Shown: piece after piece, positions 1 through 5,033 of the stretch | Position numbering within the stretch: position 1 is the stretch's first letter | Layout of the letters: each line of letters opens with the position of its first letter | Source: an uncultured Veillonella sp. | GTDB lineage: Bacteria; Bacillota; Negativicutes; Veillonellales; Veillonellaceae | NCBI GenBank assembly: GCA_937930265.1 | Contig: CALGLI010000336.1 | Coordinates: 1-5,033, forward strand | Length of the DNA stretch: 5,033 nt | Direction of reading: 5' to 3' | Program-made: the position numbers and the translations under genes | The notes under the pieces: model-generated | What the model saw: the letters and a program-made list of their open reading frames with translations, nothing else | Database searches by the model: none | What the model was told of the DNA's origin: nothing

Positions 1-190
1 AATCAATATCTTCCATTGATACTTTTCCATCTTTAAATGTATACTGACCATCTCTGCTAGAAGAATTCACTTTATCTTTATCAGTTTCATTTTTTACTGG
101 ATTTTCTTTCTTCTCTTCCTTCATTGTTGAACATCCACTTATTAATAAGCTGGATGCCATTAATGCTGTTAATAATTTTTTTGATTTCAT
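1..190 (-). CDS. Lipoprotein, N-terminal part (runs off left edge)
   Basis: This is the beginning of a small secreted lipoprotein; 63 codons are visible and the frame is open to the window edge. The protein starts MKSKKLLTALMASSLLISGC: a lysine-rich n-region, a hydrophobic stretch and a lipobox ISGC with Cys20 as the predicted lipidated residue after signal peptidase II cleavage. After Cys20 comes a charged, Lys/Glu/Asp/Asn-rich linker (about residues 24-46), typical of a tether, then the start of a possible domain (DGQYTFKDGKVSMED). The start is supported by GAGGAG at 200-205, nine nt upstream. The gap to the preceding small gene is only 14 nt and the Shine-Dalgarno touches that gene's TAG stop, so the two are probably co-transcribed. 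The function is unknown because the mature domain is mostly outside the window. Confidence 0.8.
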   Translation of the reverse strand, partial: MKSKKLLTALMASSLLISGCSTMKEEKKENPVKNETDKDKVNSSSRDGQYTFKDGKVSMEDID

Positions 191-204
191 AATATTACAC
201 TCCT

Positions 205-489
205 CTACTTTTCAAAAATATCATTAATTTTTATATACTTTCTTTTACCTTCTAATTCTTCTATGTCAAGATGAGAGCGTTTTCCTTCGTTGATGATCGT
301 GTGGGCAATGCCACCTATAATAGAGGAGGCAAAATAGTTAAGACTACTATGAACATCACCTTGGATATCAAAGTTAACGTCACTAGTCACCTGTATGGCA
401 TCATTCACTGTGTATACTTTAAACGTAGTATCCATTAATACGCCGCGTAAGGATAGGTCGTAATGAGTGGACTCATAGATATCATTCAT
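205..489 (-). CDS. Small 94-residue protein, possibly a divergent OsmC-like half domain
   Basis: I do not firmly recognise this protein. It has no signal peptide or membrane segment and is probably cytoplasmic. The N-terminal half reads as beta strands (TTFKVYTVND, IQVTSDVNFDIQG). It is followed by a helix-like stretch at residues 49-69 (SLNYFASSIIGGIAHTIINEG) and then a LDIEELEGKRK strand region. This strand-helix-strand order, with a small-residue-rich helix followed by 'gl-xx-leve' style spacing, resembles the middle of OsmC/Ohr proteins, but the length is below the usual 130-150 residues. There is no cysteine anywhere, so peroxidase chemistry of the OsmC type is excluded. The start is fixed by GAGGA at 496-500, six nt upstream. 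It overlaps the end of the MetE-like gene by 8 nt (ATGAATGA), which indicates translational coupling and perhaps a partner or accessory role for that protein. The OsmC link is a weak inference. Confidence 0.75.
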   Translation of the reverse strand: MNDIYESTHYDLSLRGVLMDTTFKVYTVNDAIQVTSDVNFDIQGDVHSSLNYFASSIIGGIAHTIINEGKRSHLDIEELEGKRKYIKINDIFEK

Positions 490-1657
490 AAGTGGTCCTC
501 AACAGATCTTTTGCTTCTTTGAGACGAGCCAGTTTTTTGTCGATGATATCTAGACTGTTGACTGGGCGATTGGCAAAGGTTGCAAATCCGCAATCTGGAT
601 TGATCCATATACGCTCTTTAGGCAAGAATTGAAGAACTTCTTTCACGCGCTCTACAATGCTCTCTAGGGATTCAATTTCATCCGTTCTAGGATTCATGAC
701 ACCTAGACCTAGGATACAGTGCTCTCGTAGTTTAGTACTGCTCAGTAATGAAGAAATTTCTCCTGCTCTAGGCGTGGAAAATTCTAATGTTAAAATATGA
801 GGTAATACCCTTTCAAAGAGAGGCACCAAAGGTGTGTAAGGACCTTTTAATAAAATACTTTCATTACGGCTCCAATTACCACGACAGACGTGAAGTGATA
901 CTAAGATACCTTTTTTCTTAGCATAGGAAACGACGGTCTCCAAGAGTTGTGTAGCAAAGGCTAATTCTTCCGTAGGATCTTTTTTTTCTGACAGAGCAGC
1001 ACACATGAAGGATCTAGTTTTTCCTTCAGAAAACACAACTTCTGTTAATACTGGCTCATCAAATTGTACGATATCTACACCGATAGCACTTAAGGCATCA
1101 ATTTCTTGTTGCAGTACCCGAATAATATCTTTCCCCAGCTCTTCTTTGGAAGCATAAAACTTGCTAGATAAGGCAGGTAACCACATAGAACGTGTCATTA
1201 AGTAAGGACCAGGTAAGGTAGCTTTTACTTTTCGATTCGTCATCTTTTTTAAGGTAACCATTTCGTCAGCGACTAGTGGTTTGTGATAGGTAACTTTTCC
1301 AGTACAGATGGCATTCTTAATACTGATAGCAGGTACATCTAAGATTTCTAAGATCTGTTCAAAGCCTTGTTTATCTTCAATGTAATCCAACATATCTGCC
1401 ATGCTCATCATAGTAACACCATGTAGACGTTCTGCGATAAAGGATACGTAATTATCACGATGCAGTTCTCCGTTGGTAATGATATCGATATCATTTTTCT
1501 CTTGAAGCTCCACAATATACTTTGTTTCCGCATCCAGTAACTCTTCATAGGCGGATGCATCAAGTGTCCCTTTTTGTAACTTTCGTTTAGCACCTAACAG
1601 TTCTTTGCTTCTAGGCATACTACCTAATAGTGAAATCATGAAGGAGGAAGTATCCAT
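482..1657 (-). CDS. MetE-core (cobalamin-independent methionine synthase family) zinc methyltransferase-like protein
   Basis: A 391-residue protein of the UROD/MetE-like TIM-barrel superfamily, matching only the C-terminal catalytic half of MetE (full-length MetE is about 750 residues). Family members activate a thiol on zinc and move an alkyl group to or from it; examples are MetE, YxjG/YxjH-type proteins and epoxyalkane:coenzyme M transferase. Visible motifs: LLGSMPR (10-16) at the usual N-terminal barrel position, TNGELHRDNY (61-70), QFDEPVL (198-204), and all four zinc ligands by comparison with MetE: His256 and Cys258 in LHVCRGN, Glu292 in LEFS, and Cys356 in NPDCGF. HVCRGN is more like the stand-alone family than classic MetE. 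The start at 1657 is preferred over the in-frame ATG at 1738: it has GGAG at 1664-1667, lies 1 nt after the upstream stop, and places GSMPR where the family begins. Whether it makes methionine or handles another thiol cannot be told from sequence. Confidence 0.9.
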   Translation of the reverse strand: MDTSSFMISLLGSMPRSKELLGAKRKLQKGTLDASAYEELLDAETKYIVELQEKNDIDIITNGELHRDNYVSFIAERLHGVTMMSMADMLDYIEDKQGFEQILEILDVPAISIKNAICTGKVTYHKPLVADEMVTLKKMTNRKVKATLPGPYLMTRSMWLPALSSKFYASKEELGKDIIRVLQQEIDALSAIGVDIVQFDEPVLTEVVFSEGKTRSFMCAALSEKKDPTEELAFATQLLETVVSYAKKKGILVSLHVCRGNWSRNESILLKGPYTPLVPLFERVLPHILTLEFSTPRAGEISSLLSSTKLREHCILGLGVMNPRTDEIESLESIVERVKEVLQFLPKERIWINPDCGFATFANRPVNSLDIIDKKLARLKEAKDLLRTTYE

Positions 1658-1658
1658 A

Positions 1659-2483
1659 TTATTCTCCGTGAAAGTCAGTAAAGAATTGTAAATATTCGTT
1701 AGCCTCTCCAATTTGTTTAAAGCCAGTAGTGCGGCCATACACCCATTGTTTAAGACCTTCCATATCCATCATTTCTTTATGATCTGGGTTGTTATAATCC
1801 ATTTTGTGAAGCACTTCGATGAACTTTTCAAATCTATCTGTTTCAAGGTTTGGATGGCCAGAGAAAATACAATGATCGAAATGGTCAGTTTTAGATAGGA
1901 TTGTCACTTGGCTTTCATCTAGGGTGCCATCACCAATCCAAGTGTTGTAGTTTAGATCTAACATCCAAGTAGCATCTACTTCGCCATTTTTTAGATCCAT
2001 AGCTGAATCTAACTCACCACCTACATGGTCACCATGAAGGCCTACACCGATATCAAAGCGTTTTTCTACATAATCCTGACCAAACTCTAATCCATGAGTA
2101 TGTAGATGGTTAATTGGAATTAAACGAGCTTGTGGAGAGTCGATAGCGCCAAAGCCGATAGTTTTGCCTTTTAAATCTGCAAGAGTAGAAATGCCACTAT
2201 TGTTTTTTACAACCAAATAAGAACAACGATTTTGGTCAGTATCACGCATAGAACCATCTAAAGCAGTTCCTTTTGTGCGAATATGTGTATCTAACCAAGC
2301 TAATGGAGAGTTCCAAGCCACATCAATTTCGCCAGCTAATAAACCATCTACTTGTGCTTTGTAATCTTTGTAATACACTGGTTCGATAGGGAATTGTTCA
2401 TCTTCGAAAAACTTTGTAATAATGCCCCAAATAACAGTTACTTTTGGATTATAGATAACAGCGCCAATTCTTAATTTGTTCAT
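1659..2483 (-). CDS. PhnD-like substrate-binding-fold protein without signal peptide (probably cytoplasmic)
   Basis: A 274-residue type II periplasmic-binding-protein fold of the phosphonate-binding (PhnD/SsuA-like) group. Matching segments are LLAGEIDVAWNSPLAWL (48-64), the lobe signature LADLKGKTIGFGAIDSPQARL (101-121), and GELDSAMDLKNGEVDATWM (156-174). Odd points: it begins MNKLRIGAVIY, which is already the first beta strand of the fold, with no signal sequence or lipobox, and no permease or ATPase gene is nearby. PhnD proteins normally have a Ser/Thr-rich oxyanion-binding loop after the FG..D motif; here it reads SPQARLIP (116-123), so phosphonate is an unlikely ligand. A histidine/acid cluster, LHGDHVGGE (149-157), might bind metal or substrate. 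The start at 2483 is chosen over ATG 2498 because GAGGTG at 2491-2496 lies 7 nt upstream and overlaps the longer start. Soluble enzymes with this fold exist (for example MqnA and MqnD), so a catalytic or ligand-carrying role is possible. Confidence 0.88.
   Translation of the reverse strand: MNKLRIGAVIYNPKVTVIWGIITKFFEDEQFPIEPVYYKDYKAQVDGLLAGEIDVAWNSPLAWLDTHIRTKGTALDGSMRDTDQNRCSYLVVKNNSGISTLADLKGKTIGFGAIDSPQARLIPINHLHTHGLEFGQDYVEKRFDIGVGLHGDHVGGELDSAMDLKNGEVDATWMLDLNYNTWIGDGTLDESQVTILSKTDHFDHCIFSGHPNLETDRFEKFIEVLHKMDYNNPDHKEMMDMEGLKQWVYGRTTGFKQIGEANEYLQFFTDFHGE
1664..1667 (-). promoter_or_regulatory. Ribosome binding site that sets the MetE-like start
   Basis: GGAG on the minus strand lies inside the last codons of the PhnD-like gene, six nt before ATG 1657. 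The upstream stop and this start read TAATATG, a stop-restart arrangement suited to translational coupling. It argues against the longer open frame beginning at 1738, whose extra 27 residues would overlap the PhnD-like gene by about 80 nt. Confidence 0.75.
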
Positions 2484-2490
2484 AAGTGTA

Positions 2491-2496
2491 CACCTC
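2491..2496 (-). promoter_or_regulatory. Ribosome binding site that sets the PhnD-like start
   Basis: GAGGTG on the minus strand sits 7 nt before ATG 2483. The alternative in-frame ATG at 2498 overlaps this element and has no Shine-Dalgarno of its own, so the shorter protein without the extra five residues (MRCTL) is favoured. Confidence 0.75.
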
Positions 2497-2519
2497 ATTG
2501 TTAATGATATTAGAGAATT

Positions 2520-2556
2520 AAGTAAAAAGGGGAAGTGTTAGTTTCCCCTTTTACTT
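2520..2556 (-). terminator. Intergenic hairpin between the flavoprotein and PhnD-like genes (terminator or attenuator/processing stem)
   Basis: Positions 2525-2534 (AAAAGGGGAA on the plus strand) pair perfectly with 2543-2552 (TTCCCCTTTT), leaving an 8-nt loop. With one bulged A at 2524 the stem extends by four more pairs (2520-2523 with 2553-2556). It begins 17 nt after the flavoprotein stop. On the minus strand the 3' arm is TTCCCCTTTTTACTT, so the T run lies within and just beyond the core stem, as in many A-tract/T-tract intrinsic terminators. Because the next gene follows at once with no convincing promoter, I suspect partial termination or an mRNA-processing or stabilising role that lowers expression of the downstream genes relative to the flavoprotein. 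Structure is certain by complementarity; function is inferred. Confidence 0.65.
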
Positions 2557-2573
2557 GTCATATATATTGTTTC

Positions 2574-3701
2574 TTATGGTAGTTGTTGTCCTGTAATAGC
2601 TTTACCTAACCATACTGTTAATACATCTACGCTAGGAGCCATAATATGACTAGCAAAGGAGTCACGTAAATAACGTTCCATATTGCCTGCACGGTTATAG
2701 GCTTTGCCGCCGCCTACACGCATGCCTAAGCGAGCTAATTCAATAGCTGTTTCACTGGCAATAATACGAGCGGATAGAATTTTCGCTAACATATCTGGTT
2801 CATTTTCGATGAAACTACGTACAGCTTCTTTTGTACCAAGTACAGCAGCATTAGTTTGACTATAAATTTTAGCTAAATGAATTTGTACGGTTTCAATTTC
2901 GCTGAGGGATTTGCCATCAGGGTATTTTCTGTTTGTAGTGTGGTCAATGGCTTCTGCTAAAATGGCTTCACAAAGACCACTATACACAGCAGCAAGACCA
3001 GTGATGAAGTAGGTTGCAACGATAGTGAATACTTGATCTACGCCAGAACCAGCAGCACCAATACGTAAGCCTTTGTCTAATTCCACATCATTGATTTCCA
3101 TTTGGCAAGATACGTTGCCACGCATGCCAAGACCATGCCATGTGGACGGTTTGAAATCTAAGCCAGGAGTACCCAATGGGAATACCCAGTTGTCAATGCC
3201 ACCTTCTATATCGGAAGGAGTGAGGACTAAGTAATAAGAAGCATATTCCGCAGAGGTAACCATGCTTTTTAGACCATTAAATACAACAGACGTATCTTTG
3301 AAAGTAGTTTTTACATCAGAAATATAGAAATGAGTGCCCGTACCCAATTCACTGTAAGCTAGAGCCATAAATGTTTCATTCTCTACAATATCCTTGCAAA
3401 TTCTAGATTTTAGTGCATCATCTGCATAGGAAAGAACACAGTTCAAAGCTACATTATGCATCATATAGCATAAAGCGACAGTGGCACTAGATTTAGCGAA
3501 GGCACGGCATGCTTCAGCATGTTCTTTCATTGTTTTTCCTAAGCCACCTAATTCTGTAGGAATCATGAGTTTGAAATAACCAGCTTTACCTAATTCTTTA
3601 AACACTTCTTCTGGAAAACGTTCTTGCTCATCAATGTCACTAGCAATTGGATCAATATACTGTTCTGCAAATTTTCTAGCTTCATTATAAAAATTACTCA
3701 T
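2574..3701 (-). CDS. Acyl-CoA-dehydrogenase-family flavoprotein lacking the usual catalytic glutamates
   Basis: A 375-residue protein with the full acyl-CoA dehydrogenase layout, of normal length. It has an N-terminal helical domain (about 1-110; IPTELGGLG at 47-55), a middle beta domain with the flavin/substrate segments LAYSELGTGTHF (114-125) and WHGLGMRGNVSCQMEINDVEL (188-208), and a C-terminal four-helix domain (about 220-375; ERYLRDSFASHIMAPS at 342-357). The family binds FAD and oxidises the alpha-beta bond of acyl thioesters, but some members do other chemistry, such as N- or S-oxygenation in the DszC group. Here the IYEGT catalytic segment is IMAPS, putting Ala355 where the base Glu sits. 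The alternative isovaleryl-type position in helix G appears to be Phe232. Classical dehydrogenation is therefore doubtful. GGAGGG at 3709-3714 supports the start. It is the first gene after the terminator and promoter, and heads the operon. Confidence 0.9.
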   Translation of the reverse strand: MSNFYNEARKFAEQYIDPIASDIDEQERFPEEVFKELGKAGYFKLMIPTELGGLGKTMKEHAEACRAFAKSSATVALCYMMHNVALNCVLSYADDALKSRICKDIVENETFMALAYSELGTGTHFYISDVKTTFKDTSVVFNGLKSMVTSAEYASYYLVLTPSDIEGGIDNWVFPLGTPGLDFKPSTWHGLGMRGNVSCQMEINDVELDKGLRIGAAGSGVDQVFTIVATYFITGLAAVYSGLCEAILAEAIDHTTNRKYPDGKSLSEIETVQIHLAKIYSQTNAAVLGTKEAVRSFIENEPDMLAKILSARIIASETAIELARLGMRVGGGKAYNRAGNMERYLRDSFASHIMAPSVDVLTVWLGKAITGQQLP

Positions 3702-3745
3702 AGTATTTCCCTCCGGATACTAATACAATAAATAAAGATATACAT

Positions 3746-3774
3746 ATTATATCATGTTAATATTTCTAAATGAA
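3746..3774 (-). promoter_or_regulatory. Promoter for the flavoprotein-led operon
   Basis: On the minus strand a perfect TATAAT (3746-3751) is preceded by TGA at 3752-3754, giving an extended -10 (TGATATAAT). Seventeen nt upstream is TTCATT (3769-3774), a weak -35 match with 3 of 6 consensus bases, as is common where an extended -10 is present. The expected transcript start is near 3739-3740, leaving a leader of about 38 nt before ATG 3701. The leader is too short for a riboswitch such as a SAM box, and I see no clear operator repeat. Confidence 0.6.
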
Positions 3775-3805
3775 GATAACAAGTATGAAAAAAATACATA
3801 TATTA

Positions 3806-3839
3806 AAAAGACAGTCCTTGTAAGCAAAGACTGTCTTTT
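3806..3839 (-). terminator. Rho-independent terminator of the gltS gene
   Basis: AAAAGACAGTC (3806-3816) pairs perfectly with GACTGTCTTTT (3829-3839). The stem can grow inward by three pairs (one of them G-T), leaving a 6-nt loop. It starts 9 nt after the gltS stop codon and ends on the minus strand in a run of T residues (TTTTTAATA). The A-run on the other arm gives a short T-run on the plus strand too, but no plus-strand gene reads into it. It separates gltS from the downstream operon. Confidence 0.88.
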
Positions 3840-3848
3840 AAGCAATAA

Positions 3849-5033
3849 TTAAATCAATTTTGCCATAAATGTAATTAAGAATGCGTTAGTAAAGTCGATT
3901 AAGAAGGCACCTACTAAGGATACGACTAACCATGCTTTTGGAGATGGACCGTATTTAGAAGCCAAGGACAACATATTTACTAAAGCGTTTGGTGTAGCAC
4001 CTAGTCCGAAACCAATAGCACCAGAACCTAGCATAACTGCATCGTAGTTGCGACTGAAAAGCCAGAAGATTAAGTATGCAAAGATGGAGATTAATACCAT
4101 TTGTGCTACTAAGATGGCTAATAATGGTAATGCTAAATCAACTAATTGTGCCAATTTTAAGCTATTAATAGCCATGGTAACGAAAATACTTAGGGATACA
4201 TTAGACACCGCATCAAGGGCAGCACTGTTAATGGTAATGTGACCAGTGAAGTCAGCGTAGTTACGAATACAAGCACCTACAATCATAGCACCAATATAAG
4301 CTGGTAATGGACCAAATACGGAAGATAACAGAGCACTTACCAATGTACCAAGACCTAAGGAAATACCGACAAAAGCGATGACATGCATTAAGGAATGTAA
4401 GTCGAATAATTTACTTTCAGAGTCGGATTCATCAATGTCAATGCCGTCTGCGTGTAATAACTCAGGATGATCAACAGGAGTAGGCACGTTGTGCATTTTA
4501 ATGATACGTTCCCCTACAGGAGCACCTAGTAAGGTACCAGCTGCAATAGCGGCAGAAGCCACACCAGGGATACCTGTCAGTTGTTCAAAGTGAGGACCAA
4601 AAGCACCTGCCGTACCTAGACCACCCATCATGGATACAGAACCAGCCATGATACCGAAGATTGGTTCAATGCCCATTGCTTTTGCAATCATGATACCAGC
4701 ACCATTTTGGAAGACAATCCAGATTGTACAAATAATCCAGAAGAAAATGATGCCAACTCCACCTTTTTTTAGAACGTTGAGACTTGCCATAAGACCGATG
4801 GTTGTAAAGAATGCGAGCATTAAGAATGATTGCAAGGCACCATCGAAGGTGATGTTTACTATTTTATAATAGGATAAGAATGCACATAAGAATGCAAATG
4901 GTAAACCACCTACAGCTGGAGCAGGCATGCTCACACGTTGTAAAAACGAAGAATGTTTTTTTATAAATTCCCCTAAATATAATGTAACAATGGCTAGTGC
5001 CACAGTTTGAATCATAGACAGTTTTAATGTCCA
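3849..5033 (-). CDS. gltS: Sodium/glutamate symporter GltS (5' end beyond the right edge)
   Basis: An inner-membrane sodium-coupled glutamate uptake carrier of the ESS family. Numbering from the Met at 5015, hydrophobic segments cover most of the length with a charged loop at about 172-207. Two pseudo-repeat pore motifs are visible: GSVSMMGGLGTAGAFGP (125-141) and GFGLGATPNALVNM (335-348), followed by SLVGAFLIDFTNAFLI (366-381), closely matching known GltS ends. The first pore motif usually reads GGHGT; here Leu133 replaces the His. The frame stays open upstream of ATG 5015 to the window edge (WTLKLS before that Met), there is no Shine-Dalgarno before 5015, and comparison with E. coli GltS suggests a few residues are missing, so the true start is probably just outside. 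No glutamate-linked gene is adjacent; it ends in its own terminator. Confidence 0.92.
   Translation of the reverse strand, partial: WTLKLSMIQTVALAIVTLYLGEFIKKHSSFLQRVSMPAPAVGGLPFAFLCAFLSYYKIVNITFDGALQSFLMLAFFTTIGLMASLNVLKKGGVGIIFFWIICTIWIVFQNGAGIMIAKAMGIEPIFGIMAGSVSMMGGLGTAGAFGPHFEQLTGIPGVASAAIAAGTLLGAPVGERIIKMHNVPTPVDHPELLHADGIDIDESDSESKLFDLHSLMHVIAFVGISLGLGTLVSALLSSVFGPLPAYIGAMIVGACIRNYADFTGHITINSAALDAVSNVSLSIFVTMAINSLKLAQLVDLALPLLAILVAQMVLISIFAYLIFWLFSRNYDAVMLGSGAIGFGLGATPNALVNMLSLASKYGPSPKAWLVVSLVGAFLIDFTNAFLITFMAKLI

Noticed and set aside
1408..1593. 61-codon minus-strand open frame inside the MetE-like gene
   Set aside because: It is wholly within a well-supported gene in another frame, with no recognisable features; a coding shadow.
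1658..1738. Longer start for the MetE-like protein (extra 27 residues)
   Set aside because: It would overlap the PhnD-like gene by about 80 nt, lies upstream of the family's GSMPR start region, and the ATG at 1657 has its own well-spaced GGAG.
1713..1898. Plus-strand open frame opposite the PhnD-like gene
   Set aside because: It is antisense to a conserved gene, has no family resemblance and no convincing context.
2483..2519. Separate promoter for the PhnD-like gene (TAATAT near 2506)
   Set aside because: The -10-like box has no acceptable -35 at the right distance; in such AT-rich sequence this is expected by chance.
3702..3805. Possible riboswitch (for example a SAM box) ahead of the flavoprotein operon, suggested by the MetE-like gene
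   Set aside because: The predicted leader is only about 38 nt and AT-rich with no multi-stem structure, too short for a SAM or cobalamin riboswitch.
4048..4869. Two plus-strand open frames opposite gltS (4048-4242 and 4630-4869)
   Set aside because: Both are antisense to conserved membrane-protein sequence and read as Met/Ile/Lys-rich low-information peptides, the usual mirror of a hydrophobic gene.

Overview
The window is AT-rich and compact, and every gene I can support lies on the minus strand, so transcription runs from the right edge to the left. Strong GGAGG-type ribosome binding sites, short gaps and the protein families fit an anaerobic Bacillota member. My best guess is a Negativicutes organism close to Veillonella, but this rests on general impression and not on a search.

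Right to left: (1) positions 3849-5033 hold nearly all of a GltS-type sodium/glutamate symporter gene, whose first few codons lie beyond the right edge; it is followed by a clear intrinsic terminator. (2) A promoter with a perfect extended -10 box then starts what looks like a new transcription unit. (3) That unit carries an acyl-CoA-dehydrogenase-fold flavoprotein (2574-3701), a 90-nt gap containing a hairpin, a PhnD-like binding-protein-fold protein with no signal peptide (1659-2483), a MetE-core zinc methyltransferase-like protein (482-1657), a 94-residue protein with a weak OsmC-like look (205-489), and the start of a lipoprotein gene (1-190, running off the left edge). From the PhnD-like gene onward the spacings are 1 nt, an 8-nt overlap and 14 nt, so the tail of the unit is very tightly coupled.

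The interesting part is this cassette. A soluble binding-protein fold without an exporter signal or transporter partners, a flavoprotein that appears to lack the catalytic glutamate at both positions used by known acyl-CoA dehydrogenases, and a MetE-like protein that keeps all four zinc ligands but lacks the N-terminal half of MetE sit together in one operon. I infer a cytoplasmic pathway acting on a small sulfur- or methyl-containing compound; the substrate cannot be read from the sequence. The gltS gene is separated by the terminator and is probably unrelated in function.
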